Source of the DNA: Methylosinus sp. Sm6
GTDB lineage: Bacteria > Pseudomonadota > Alphaproteobacteria > Rhizobiales > Beijerinckiaceae
DNA length: 64,000 nt
Direction: 5' to 3'
Assembly: GCF_019802345.1 (NCBI RefSeq)
Contig: NZ_JAINDZ010000004.1
Span: 62,001 to 126,000 of the forward strand
The notes under the pieces were generated by a model. The model searched no databases. It saw nothing but the letters and a program-made list of their open reading frames with translations, and was not told where the DNA came from. Positions within the stretch are counted from its first letter, which is position 1; each line of letters opens with the position of its first letter. This document shows, one piece after another, positions 26,087 to 34,730 of this stretch. The position numbers were made by a program, and so were the translations under genes.

Positions 26087-27154
26087 GTGAGCACACTCTG
26101 GTCGCAACTCGCCCGCGACATTTCTCCCTATGTGCCGGGAGAACAGCCTCGAATCGCAAATTTGGTGAAATTGAACACCAACGAGAATCCTTTCGGGCCA
26201 TCCCCCAAAGTGACAGAAGCGATTTTGGCGGCGGCCGGCGACATGCTCCGCCTCTATCCAGACCCGCAGTCGACTCGCCTGCGCGAGGCGCTGGCCAGCT
26301 ATCACAAGGTCGAGCCGGAACAGGTCTTCGTCGGCAACGGCTCGGACGAGGTGCTGGCTCACGCCTTCGCGGCACTGTTGAAGCAATCCGAGCCCGTGCG
26401 TTTCCCCGACGTGACCTACAGTTTCTACCCCATCTATTGCCGGCTACTCGAGATCGATCATGAAGTGGTTCCGCTGGACGTCGAGATGCGCGTGCGCGTC
26501 GATGATTATGTTGGCCGCACCGGGCCGGTGATTATCGCCAATCCAAATGCGCCAACTGGTATCGCTCTGCCGCGCACGGAGATCGAGCGACTGGCTGGCG
26601 CGCGCGCCGAAGCGGCCGTCGTGATCGACGAGGCCTATGTGGATTTTGGTGCGGAGTCGGCTGTGTCATTGATCCAAAAATTTCCGAACCTTCTGGTGGT
26701 CCAGACGATGTCGAAGTCGCGCGCCCTCGCGGGGCTGCGCGTCGGCTACGCTATCGGAGACGCGGGATTGGTCGACGCGCTCACGCGCGTGAAGGACAGT
26801 TTCAACTCCTATCCGCTGGGATTGCCGGCCCAGGCCGGGGCGATCGCGTCGCTCAACGACGAAGCCTATTTCCTGCAGACCCGGTCCGCGGTGATCCGGA
26901 ACCGAGAGGACTTGACTACCGAACTCGTCAGATTTGGGTTTGAGATCTTGCCGTCCAGCGCCAATTTTGTTTTTGCACGTCACCCACGACATTCTGGCCG
27001 AACCCTGTCGGCAGCCTTGCGCGAGCGTGCGGTCCTCGTGAGGCATTTCGACGCTCCACGGATTTCTGAGTTCCTTCGGATCAGCATCGGATCAGTGACA
27101 GATCACATCCGGCTCACGGAGGCCCTGAGCGAGATCCTGGGGGGCATCGAATAG
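26087..27154 (+). CDS. hisC: Histidinol-phosphate aminotransferase
   Basis: A 355-residue PLP-dependent aminotransferase of fold type I. It reads LVKLNTNENPFGPSPKV near the N-terminus, ANPNAPTG, VVIDEAYVDFG (PLP Asp), and SKSRALAGLRVGY containing the Schiff-base lysine. These are standard for HisC, which makes histidinol phosphate from imidazole-acetol phosphate and glutamate. A GTG at 26087 is taken as start because GAGGAG lies 8 nt upstream (26074-26079). No other his gene is near, so this is a lone plasmid copy; related aminotransferases can also act on aromatic amino acids. It is divergent from the TetR gene. Confidence 0.87.
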   Translation: MSTLWSQLARDISPYVPGEQPRIANLVKLNTNENPFGPSPKVTEAILAAAGDMLRLYPDPQSTRLREALASYHKVEPEQVFVGNGSDEVLAHAFAALLKQSEPVRFPDVTYSFYPIYCRLLEIDHEVVPLDVEMRVRVDDYVGRTGPVIIANPNAPTGIALPRTEIERLAGARAEAAVVIDEAYVDFGAESAVSLIQKFPNLLVVQTMSKSRALAGLRVGYAIGDAGLVDALTRVKDSFNSYPLGLPAQAGAIASLNDEAYFLQTRSAVIRNREDLTTELVRFGFEILPSSANFVFARHPRHSGRTLSAALRERAVLVRHFDAPRISEFLRISIGSVTDHIRLTEALSEILGGIE

Positions 27155-27296
27155 TTTCCGACGCGATGGGGCCAGATTCGCGTGCACATTTGGAATCGAT
27201 GCTACGCTGCGGTTCTTTTCGCGCCCTGCTCGGATTGCCGCGACGGGAAACTTTCATAATTTGGCGCTCGAGGATCGGCCCCCAACCGCTTGGCTA

Positions 27297-28085
27297 TCAT
27301 TCAGGTCGCCGGTAAGGAAAACTGGCGGCTCTCCCAACGAGGGGACGTGGAAGCGTACGACTGGCATGATAGGCTACACGGTTGCCCAACCCAGGCACTG
27401 TCATGTAACGCCGCCGCACCAGCGCTTCGACCGCTGATGCAGCGCAGCGATCCACGTCCATCAGCCCCATCCGCCCCCAACGCAAGTCGCTTTGTGCGGC
27501 CATAGCCGTATCTATGCCTCCCGGCAAGAAAGCGCCGACACTCACACTCGTCCCTCTGAGTTCGACTGAAAGCGCCTGAATGAGCGTGTTTATATACGCC
27601 TTCGAGGCGCCGTAAACCGCCTGGTACGGCAACGAGGTCTCGGCTCCCAGACTGGAGATCGCGAGAATCGCCGTCTCGGAACGACGGAGTTTGAAGATGC
27701 TTACGATACGCGCAAGCAGGTCCGTGAAGCCGAGAACATTGGTCTCGATCAAACGATGATAGTCGGAAAGTTTGTTTGCGTCGAACTGACCAACGCTGGT
27801 GAGACCCGCCGCGAGCAACGCTGCTGTCACATCGAGCTCTTCGACCTTGGCGGCGATCCGCGACCGCCCCTCTTCTGTGCTCTGGTCGGCCGAGACGACC
27901 TCGCTGGCGATTCCAAAACGGATTTTGATTTCGGACTGCAGATCGAGCAATCTGCTCGTACGGCGGCCGACCAAGATGGGCTTCGCTTTGTAGGAACTCG
28001 CCAGGCACAGCGCAGCGGCCCTGCCCAGGCCCGACGAGGCGCCAGTGACCACAACCCACGATCCAGCGATAGGCAGGGCCGCCAT
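27297..28085 (-). CDS. Short-chain dehydrogenase/reductase
   Basis: A 262-residue classical SDR. The cofactor motif TGASSGLG is at residues 14-21, LLAAGLTSVGQ stands for the NNAG-type element, ISSLGAETS supplies the catalytic Ser, and YQAVYGASK the Tyr and Lys. GRRTSRL after beta 2 suggests NADPH use. The C-terminal part (KAYINTLIQALSVELRGTSV, then a PGGIDT loop) is typical. The substrate is unknown. It is leftward and its start overlaps a possible small upstream gene (TAATG). Confidence 0.88.
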   Translation of the reverse strand: MAALPIAGSWVVVTGASSGLGRAAALCLASSYKAKPILVGRRTSRLLDLQSEIKIRFGIASEVVSADQSTEEGRSRIAAKVEELDVTAALLAAGLTSVGQFDANKLSDYHRLIETNVLGFTDLLARIVSIFKLRRSETAILAISSLGAETSLPYQAVYGASKAYINTLIQALSVELRGTSVSVGAFLPGGIDTAMAAQSDLRWGRMGLMDVDRCAASAVEALVRRRYMTVPGLGNRVAYHASRTLPRPLVGRAASFPYRRPE

Positions 28086-28282
28086 TATTTTCCTCTCTCG
28101 GGATAGTTTCCGGGCTCACTCGAGTGTTTGCGGGAGAAGTCTCGGATGTCTTGCGATCTCGCCGATTTTTTCCGGCCCGCTTGGCGGTCACGGTCCTTGG
28201 GGGCGTGGGCAACTCCAACTTTCTTCCTATCTCTGTCGTTCTCCTTGGGCATTGCCGGCGGCTCGCCTCTCGTCCGATCCAT
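28085..28282 (-). CDS. Possible small basic protein overlapping the SDR start
   Basis: A 65-residue, very basic, Lys/Arg/Asp-rich reading frame (start MDRTRGEPPAMPKENDRDRK) whose stop overlaps the SDR start as TAATG. The overlap is a usual sign of translational coupling, but the composition is low-complexity and no family was seen, so it may be a chance frame. The ATG at 28282 has only a weak site. Confidence 0.3.
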   Translation of the reverse strand: MDRTRGEPPAMPKENDRDRKKVGVAHAPKDRDRQAGRKKSARSQDIRDFSRKHSSEPGNYPERGK

Positions 28283-28392
28283 CCGAAAATCCCCTAACCT
28301 CATCACGCCTTTATGCAGACAGCTCGCAAGCGTCCGACAGGCATTTGATTGCGGACATTGATTCGCAAGCGGTGAACTGCGCGCGCCAGCTT

Positions 28393-29533
28393 TCAAAGAC
28401 GCTTTTCGTAAACGCGGTGGGTCTTGTAAATCTTACCACCGAACATTTCTATCGGCTTACGCATGGGGAGGTTATCTTCCAGCACCCAACCTGCTTCCAG
28501 CTCTTCAATAGAGTGATCCGCACAGAGGCGTTGCAGCTCCTCGATGACCGCCATCAAAATTGCCCCGCCCGTCGCAGCTATGCTGCAGCTCTTTGCGTAA
28601 GCCGAGTAAAAGAACCCGGCCGGTCTTGTACTTGTGCGTGCGAAAGCGGGAGATGAGGCGCATTACGCCCAATGGAAGCAAGCGACCGCGGAGATCAGCA
28701 ATGATCTCGAAGAAATTCGGCACGGCGACGAGAAATGCCTTGGGCTGATTGTCGAGCTCGATCACCATCGTGAATTCCGGTGGAGTCGCGACGCGCAATG
28801 CATCCGCTATAGAGTCGAACTCAGCCTGCGTGAAGGGTACGTAGCCCCAATTGTCGCGCCAAGCGTCATTGAAGAGATCGGACATGAGCGCCGTCTCACC
28901 CTTCTTGAGCCGCGAGAAGTCGATCTGTCGGATCTCGAGACGATCCCTCCATTCAGGTCGATTCGAAATGCGGGCTCGCTTGCTCCATTCCTCGGGAGAT
29001 TTCTTCAGCACGTAGGAGATCAGATCGCGCGCCTTTTCGTAGCCGAGAGATTCGACGTGCCGATGGAGATACGGGGGATGCCACGGCGTGAGGAACATCG
29101 GCACGCTCTCGAAGCCCTCGACGAGCATACCCAGCTCTCTATTGATGCTCGGTGAAAAGGGGCCATGTATGCGATCGGCGCCCCTAGCCTCGAGCCATCT
29201 TTCCGCTGCGCCCGTCAGGGCGCGAACGACGTCGATATCATCGATGGCATCGAGTGAGCCGAACTGCCAGCGTGACGCGGCGACCGGCGCATAGTCGTCT
29301 TTGTAGACCTGGGCCGATACGCGACCCACCAACTTCCCGTCGCGCGATGCGAGGAACTTTTGGGCTTCGACGAGCTTGAAATGCGGATTGAAAGCTCGAC
29401 TGTGGAGCATCCATTGCTCGACATCGAGTGGCGGAACGAACCCCGGCATCCCAGCATAGCAGAGGCGCGGGAGTTTGCTGTACCCCAAAAATTGCCAAAG
29501 ACTGTTGGCAGGAACAACGTCGATTCGCGCCAT
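28393..29533 (-). pseudogene. GNAT-like acyltransferase gene split by a frameshift
   Basis: A conserved-hypothetical acetyltransferase-like protein. The first frame runs from ATG 29533 (MARIDVVPANSLWQFLGYSK) for about 315 residues and includes the ARGADRIHGPFSPSINRE loop. It then goes out of frame near 28592 and ends artefactually at 28505. The expected C-terminus continues in another frame as ILMAVIEELQRL, ELEAGWVLEDNLPMRKPIE and KIYKTHRVYEKRL, ending at a TGA at 28393-28395. Dropping one base within the GCATAGCTGCGAC stretch restores one frame. Either the gene is newly inactivated or there is a sequencing error. Substrate unknown. Confidence 0.8.
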
Positions 29534-30056
29534 GTCGAGTCCTTACCACCTATCGATGACACCCACGTCGTCATCTCGACTGTTTGATGGCAAATTGACG
29601 TCCGCGGCTCTTTGCGCGCTTGTTCTTTTATCCTCATATACTCGAATGTCCAACGCGGAGGAATGGCGGCCATCATGGGGACATCAGCGTCGTCAATTCA
29701 CAATGGATAGTTGGCGAGCATTATGATCTCGATCGCCTCGAGAGGCTCTCTCTCATCATCCTCGTCAGTCGCCATTCCGCTTTCGAGAACAAACGCCCTG
29801 CACAAGAGATTGGAGCCGATGTCCGGTTCGAGTGCAGGCAACACATCGTTATCGGAATGACTTGCGGCAGTTCGAACATCTGATTCTCAATTGGGGCATT
29901 GAGCTTCGCAAACGTCTGACTCGCCACGAGACCTCGAAAGCGGCGGGAGCAGAAACGTTCGTCCCCGCCCCGGCGCCAGTCCGACGGCGCGACACCGAGT
30001 CCTTGGCGCGCATCCTTCGTATCAGGCGGTCGGGCGAAGGGGACGTTTTGCCCTGA
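29534..30056 (+). other. No gene recognised
   Basis: Short open frames on both strands lack ribosome sites and known products. The left part probably holds the promoter of the leftward GNAT-like gene. Nothing repetitive was seen. Confidence 0.35.
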
Positions 30057-31325
30057 TCAATCGTATCCTATGATCGCCGCGTCGATTTCGATCCGCGCAC
30101 CGTCGCGCTCCAGCAGCAGCCGGCGTCGATCCCCCGGGGCGCCGTGGAGCTTCGACAACACCGCTTCCCTGCCGGCGCCACGAATATCGGCGCCGTCGAC
30201 GGCCACGAGCTCGTCGCCGATTTCGGCTCCTTCGATGCCTTCATCGCCTCCCGCGGTGCTCGCCTTACGAACAAAGTTGCCGATGAAGTAGCGATCATCG
30301 CGCCGAACGAGGGTAAGACCCGGCTGATCGAGTTCGTGCAAATCGACGCTCCGCTGCTTTCGCCAATAGGTCATTCGGTTCGGGTAGTCGATCGTCAGTT
30401 CGTAATCTTTGAGTACATTGCCGCCGAGCCAGCCGACGACGGGTGTCAGAGCCGCCTTGCTCCAATTGTCCCAAAAGAAGTCACCGAGCAATCCATCGGC
30501 GAAGACGCCGAGTATCGGGGCGGTCGCCAGTGCGCCGACATTGTCGAGGGAGAGCGCGCCGACCGTCATTCTCGGAACGCGGAACACGACCCCGTCCTTC
30601 TCGAAGGCGAAATCGACCATATTGGCGTTGGCCGGACCGACCGCGCCAAAAGCGCGCCGCCAGTCGGGATGTTGCGCCATCCAGCCCCTCGCGACGTCCC
30701 CTCGCACCCAGCTGTAACCGGAGCCAGCGTCGAGCGCGAGCGGATAAACATTATCGCCGATTTTGGCTTCGATCGCGATGACGCCGGTCTTCGAATTGAC
30801 CTCGCACGGAACGGCCACACCCTCTGGTTTTCGCGCCCCGGGCTCCGCGACAACCAATGAGTGACGCCCATAGTCGAGAGTGACGATGAATTGCTGTAAG
30901 AGACTCGCCGGCAGCATGGCTTCGACCGGTTTGGGCGCGAAGAGGTGTCGAAAGTCCGGAACGCCGAGGCCGCCGTCGCCATTCACGACGTCGGCCGCCT
31001 CCGCCATGATCGCGCGGTCGCCGATCCAGAGTCGTAGCGGTCGTCCTCGGTCGATGGCCAACTCCTGATAGAGCGTCCGCGTCAGAACCGGCGCCGCCAT
31101 ACCCATGTTGAACCAAACGAGCGCCTTACGCGCTCCGCCTTCCGGCGTCTCGAAGGCGACGTCCATCAGCACACGCCCGGCGTCGAGGATCATGGGAATT
31201 TCGCCAGTCGCGAAAGCCGCGGCCGTTTGCGGCGGAGGGCCTTTTCGCGCCGCCTCGGCCGGCGCGAAAACGCAACTCAGAAGAAAGGGAACAACCAAAA
31301 GCGGACAACGTGGAAAATCGGTCAT
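30057..31325 (-). CDS. Exported aspartyl-protease-fold protein with C-terminal PDZ
   Basis: A 422-residue protein with a signal peptide (MTDFPRCPLLVVPFLLSCVF, cleavage after about residue 25). Two retropepsin-like half domains follow: the first keeps the fold (VWFNMGMAAPVLT), and the second has LALDAGSGYSWV in place of a D-S/T-G triad (D-A-G). A PDZ domain is at about 330-420 (IEGAEIGDELVAVDGADIRG). Known relatives are periplasmic aspartyl-protease/PDZ proteins; because the active-site triad reads DAG rather than DTG/DSG, activity is uncertain. It stands alone. Confidence 0.78.
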   Translation of the reverse strand: MTDFPRCPLLVVPFLLSCVFAPAEAARKGPPPQTAAAFATGEIPMILDAGRVLMDVAFETPEGGARKALVWFNMGMAAPVLTRTLYQELAIDRGRPLRLWIGDRAIMAEAADVVNGDGGLGVPDFRHLFAPKPVEAMLPASLLQQFIVTLDYGRHSLVVAEPGARKPEGVAVPCEVNSKTGVIAIEAKIGDNVYPLALDAGSGYSWVRGDVARGWMAQHPDWRRAFGAVGPANANMVDFAFEKDGVVFRVPRMTVGALSLDNVGALATAPILGVFADGLLGDFFWDNWSKAALTPVVGWLGGNVLKDYELTIDYPNRMTYWRKQRSVDLHELDQPGLTLVRRDDRYFIGNFVRKASTAGGDEGIEGAEIGDELVAVDGADIRGAGREAVLSKLHGAPGDRRRLLLERDGARIEIDAAIIGYD

Positions 31326-31349
31326 GGCGAAGCCTAGCCACAGAATGAA

Positions 31350-31586
31350 TCAAACGGCGTCTTTCAAGGATTCAGCCTCATCATCCGGCGTATATTCCAT
31401 CAAGTCACCGGGCTGGCAGTCGAGATAGCGGCAAATCGCGGCGAGCGTCGAAAAGCGAACGCCATTCACCTTGCCCGATTTGAGAAGCGAGAGATTGGCC
31501 TCGGTGATGCCGATCGCCTGGGCGAGCGTCTTTGAGCGAATCCTGCGTTTGGCCAGCATGACGTCGAGGCGCATGATGATCGGCAT
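31350..31586 (-). CDS. Small XRE/YozG-like HTH regulator
   Basis: A 78-residue Cro/CI-type HTH (RLDVMLAKRRIRSKTLAQAI, then NLSLLKSGKVNGVRFSTLAA). It is of the small YozG-like type that regularly accompanies DUF2975 membrane proteins. Its start overlaps the DUF2975 stop (TGATG) and both are leftward. A palindrome at 32212-32246 in front of the pair is a good candidate operator. Confidence 0.88.
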   Translation of the reverse strand: MPIIMRLDVMLAKRRIRSKTLAQAIGITEANLSLLKSGKVNGVRFSTLAAICRYLDCQPGDLMEYTPDDEAESLKDAV

Positions 31587-32206
31587 CAGACGAATCCGTC
31601 CCGTTCCTGTTCGATCTCACGACCGAACTCCATGACGTCGGCGATGACGAAGGCCAGCGCGCCGAAGATCAACGACATGACCTCATCGAGGTGAAACCAG
31701 ATCGGGTCATTCGTCACGCCCGCGAGCATGATGACGCGATTTGCGACGAACGGCGCGACCGAGTAGAGAATGAGGCCGACGCCCATGAATTTTATTCGGC
31801 GCGCATTTGCGAAGGCGAACACGATCCCATCAGCATAGAGACGAAACAACCCGCGCGCCTCGTGAAGAATGAACATGATCGGCGCAGTGAGAAGGCAGAT
31901 GGCGACAGCGCCCGCCAGCCGCTGGCTCAAGGTAAAGGCCGAGAGAGCCACGCGGCCGCCGGCCGGATCTGGCGCTCGTCCGATCCATAGTCCTCCCGGA
32001 CCAAATGAGAGCAGCGGCCCGTCATAGAGCAGCGCCGCCATGGCGAGCGTCAGGGTAAACGCCGCAGCCAATGCGAACGCGACGGTCAGCGCGGTCGCGA
32101 GCAGATCGCTTCTGCGTCGGATGGCGACCCGTTTTGGCTGATCCTGCGTCGCAGCTATCGGCCGAGAGGGAAAGAGCGTGACATTGTCCATGGGGATCTC
32201 GGTCAT
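31586..32206 (-). CDS. DUF2975-family membrane protein
   Basis: A 206-residue protein with four membrane helices (about residues 35-60, 90-115, 130-155 and 165-190) and LLTAPIMFILHEARGLFRLY, then FAFANARRIKFMGVGLIL, typical of DUF2975. The function is unknown. Family members are commonly encoded next to a small XRE regulator, as here. It is the first gene of a two-gene leftward operon. Confidence 0.85.
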   Translation of the reverse strand: MTEIPMDNVTLFPSRPIAATQDQPKRVAIRRRSDLLATALTVAFALAAAFTLTLAMAALLYDGPLLSFGPGGLWIGRAPDPAGGRVALSAFTLSQRLAGAVAICLLTAPIMFILHEARGLFRLYADGIVFAFANARRIKFMGVGLILYSVAPFVANRVIMLAGVTNDPIWFHLDEVMSLIFGALAFVIADVMEFGREIEQERDGFV

Positions 32207-32211
32207 TCTGT

Positions 32212-32246
32212 TATTGCCATAGCGAATTAATTATCGTATAGCAATA
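32212..32246. promoter_or_regulatory. Palindromic operator/promoter between DUF2975-XRE pair and HIT operon
   Basis: The 35-bp AT-rich space between the divergent units has an inverted repeat: TATTGCCATA (32212-32221) and TATAGCAATA (32237-32246), with AATTAATT at its centre. Position and symmetry make it the likely site for the XRE regulator at 31350 and for both promoters. Confidence 0.5.
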
Positions 32247-32269
32247 ATATTATGCCGATTGGAGCTCCC

Positions 32270-32626
32270 ATGTCCAGCTCAAAATGCCCATTTTGCGCCG
32301 TGTCGCCGCACGCTCTCGTCGCAGAAAACGAACTCGTCATCGCAATCCGTGACAAGTTTCCGATACGCCCCTTGCACACTTTGGTCATTCCAAAGCGTCA
32401 TGTCGCCGACATCTTCGAGGCTTCGGCGGCCGAGCGAGAAGCCGTTCACGAACTCGCATCACTATGCCGCGCGATGCTGATGGACGAGGACCCGACCATA
32501 GGCGGATTCAATTTCGGCTCGAACATCGGCGAAGCGGCGGGACAAAAAATATTTCACGCGCATCTTCATCTTATCCCGCGACGGGTCGGCGATACTCCGC
32601 CGCCACCGGCGCGCCCCGTCGCGTGA
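32270..32626 (+). CDS. HIT-family nucleotide hydrolase
   Basis: A 118-residue HIT protein. CPFC near the N-terminus is the usual metal pair, PLHTLVIPKRHVADIFE is typical of the fold, and the catalytic HAHLHLI triad is intact. HIT enzymes hydrolyse or transfer nucleotidyl groups such as from Ap4A or AMP-lysine. The ATG at 32270 has GGAG at 32261-32264. It begins a rightward operon with the histidine phosphatase and the CruF-like gene. Confidence 0.9.
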   Translation: MSSSKCPFCAVSPHALVAENELVIAIRDKFPIRPLHTLVIPKRHVADIFEASAAEREAVHELASLCRAMLMDEDPTIGGFNFGSNIGEAAGQKIFHAHLHLIPRRVGDTPPPPARPVA

Positions 32627-32627
32627 A

Positions 32628-33203
32628 ATGAGTTTCGGCGTTCCTATGACTTCCACGATTGTCATTATTCGGCACGGCCGCGTCGCGATTACATCCGACG
32701 GGCTCTTCTCACGCGAGGACTTCCTTCGCTACGTCGAAGATTACGATGCTGCGCCCCTCTGCTCGGATTCCCGTCCGCCAGAAGAATTGATCGAACAGCT
32801 CCGACTGGCTCGCACGTTGTTAGCGAGCGAACTGCCACGCGCGAGAGAATCGTCGCGCATTCTCTTTCTCGATCAAGACATTCGATACGACGCGACGTTC
32901 AATGAAGAGCCGCATCACCTCGTTCCACGACTCCCATTTCGAATGCCGCTCGTCGCCTGGTTCGCTTGGTCGCGCGTCGGCGAAGCAATGAGTCCATCCC
33001 TGCAACGGGCAGTCGCCGCGCGCGGATCGATCGCGGCGAAGCTGCTGATCGTCGAGGCGCATCATGGACCCACGGCTCTGATCGGTCACGGCTGGTTCAA
33101 TCGTGTCATTGCACGTTCGTTGATCGAAAGCGGGTGGAGATGCTCCCTGAGACACGGAGGTTCAGAGCCGTGGTCCTTCCGCGTCTTTTCCTCGCGCGAA
33201 TGA
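32628..33203 (+). CDS. Histidine-phosphatase (phosphoglycerate mutase)-superfamily protein
   Basis: A 191-residue protein with the N-terminal catalytic RHG (TIVIIRHGRVAI), a middle RARE stretch (SELPRARESSRIL), and a second histidine in LIGHGWFNRVIAR. The substrate is unknown. It starts one base after the HIT stop and overlaps the next gene (ATGA), so it belongs to the same transcript. A start at 32646 (MTSTIVIIRHG) is an equally good choice. Confidence 0.83.
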   Translation: MSFGVPMTSTIVIIRHGRVAITSDGLFSREDFLRYVEDYDAAPLCSDSRPPEELIEQLRLARTLLASELPRARESSRILFLDQDIRYDATFNEEPHHLVPRLPFRMPLVAWFAWSRVGEAMSPSLQRAVAARGSIAAKLLIVEAHHGPTALIGHGWFNRVIARSLIESGWRCSLRHGGSEPWSFRVFSSRE

Positions 33204-34144
33204 CTTCGGTGACAGCCACGAGAAAGGCTATGCTCATGAAATTTCGTTTTTGGGCTCGGAGCGCGACAATTGTTTTTCTCATCGTCGTTGTCGTTTTCGC
33301 GTGGAGCGCCACACTTTTCGCTCAAATTCTCGCGGCGATCTCCATTTCCTGCGCATTCGGAATCGCGTGCGATGCCTATGGCGTCAGACACGCCGTCGCA
33401 CTTCTCCTGATTTGCTCGGCTATAACGTTCACCGTCGAGAACATCGGCGTAGTTACGGGTCTGCCGTTCGGGCTCTATCACTTCACGGTCGGCGCCGATC
33501 TACCGCAGATCGGCGTCATCCCGCTCGTCGTCGGCGGCCTATGGTTCGGCATGGGATATTGCTCATGGGTCGTCGCCGGCGCCCTGCTCGACCACGCCGA
33601 CGCACGGCTGAACGAGAAAGGCAATGTGATCGCCCTACCCCTGGTCGCGGCTTTCGTGATGACGCAATGGGACGTCGTCATGGATGCGCCGAGCGCGACC
33701 ATCTCTGGAGCGTGGATATGGCATAAGGGTGGCGCCTTCTTCGGTGTGCCGATCTCCAACTTTTTCGGGTGGTTCTCGACTTCGTGGCTGTTCTTTCAGG
33801 CCTATGCTCTCTATCTGCGTGGGCAAGAGCGGGCGCTGAATTCAGCCCGTGCGCAAAATCGCGAGTTTCGATCGGCGGCCGTCTTGCTTTATCTGAGCGC
33901 CGGTCTCACTCATGTGACACCGTGGCTAATCGGACCGGGCGGAGATTCGGTCGACGGCGCCGGTCGTGTTTGGCGCATCGAAGACATACGTGAAAGCACC
34001 GTCGCCGTCATGCTATTCACGATGCTATTTTCCTCTACACTCGCGTTGCTACGCCTCTGGCGCGAGCGCCTGGACTCCGCAAACGCGTCGGGAGCCTTTT
34101 GCGACCGATTGCTTTCCAGCAATGTCGATGCGGGCGGGTTGTAG
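33200..34144 (+). CDS. CruF/DUF422-like carotenoid-biosynthesis membrane protein
   Basis: A 314-residue membrane protein with about seven hydrophobic segments. ENIGVVTGLPFGLYHFT, IGVIPLVVGGLWFGM and AFVMTQWDVVMDAP match the CruF/DUF422 family, which hydrates the psi-end of carotenoids or bacterioruberin precursors. The ATG at 33200 overlaps the histidine-phosphatase stop (ATGA). A separate reading from ATG 33236 (MLMKFRF) is also possible. No phytoene synthase or desaturase is near, so it would act on carotenoids made elsewhere. The glycosyltransferase at 18503 could decorate such a product, but the two are 13 kb apart. Confidence 0.8.
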   Translation: MTSVTATRKAMLMKFRFWARSATIVFLIVVVVFAWSATLFAQILAAISISCAFGIACDAYGVRHAVALLLICSAITFTVENIGVVTGLPFGLYHFTVGADLPQIGVIPLVVGGLWFGMGYCSWVVAGALLDHADARLNEKGNVIALPLVAAFVMTQWDVVMDAPSATISGAWIWHKGGAFFGVPISNFFGWFSTSWLFFQAYALYLRGQERALNSARAQNREFRSAAVLLYLSAGLTHVTPWLIGPGGDSVDGAGRVWRIEDIRESTVAVMLFTMLFSSTLALLRLWRERLDSANASGAFCDRLLSSNVDAGGL

Positions 34145-34730
34145 GCAGGCGTCGACACCCAACTTGCGATCTCGTCGTGAAGGCGATTAAACAAAAAGCG
34201 AGAGCCTCACGAGGGGGCTCGGCGTCCGATTTGGTGCGACGGCCGCTCGTGACCCCTCCCCTTGTCGCTGCCGGCGGCAACTCGCGCCGATGGGTGGAGT
34301 CGGTCGATTCGACCAGACCTCGATGACGCGCCGTGCTTGCCGACCCGCGCTTTACGCCCGCGCGAACCCGACCGCTTTTCGATCTGCGGATACCACCAGC
34401 GTCTCACGCATCCGCGATCGTGGATGTGTTGATTGATGGTTTGGGCTTGAGCGGAGAAAGATCCGGAACTCGATGATGCCTCGCAAACCAATTCTTTTCG
34501 GCCTTGTGATCGCCACTGCTCGTGTTCCGTGTCTCCATGTCTTTGCACTTGTGGAGATGGAAGGCGACAGATCCTCCGGTTTGAAGCCTACGTGTGAAGG
34601 TGTGCGGAAGCATCGTGCTGTATCATGTAAATCGGACCCATGGCCTCACGGGGCGAGCCTCGTCCAGAGGACTTTCGCCCTCTGAGACTGTCCTTCATTC
34701 GATGCCTACCGAAACGAAGTCGCGTGCCCG
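34145..34730 (+). other. No gene recognised
   Basis: Open frames of up to 118 codons have no recognisable product or site. The two flanking genes converge, so the region need hold only terminators; no clear hairpin with a T-run was seen. Confidence 0.4.
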
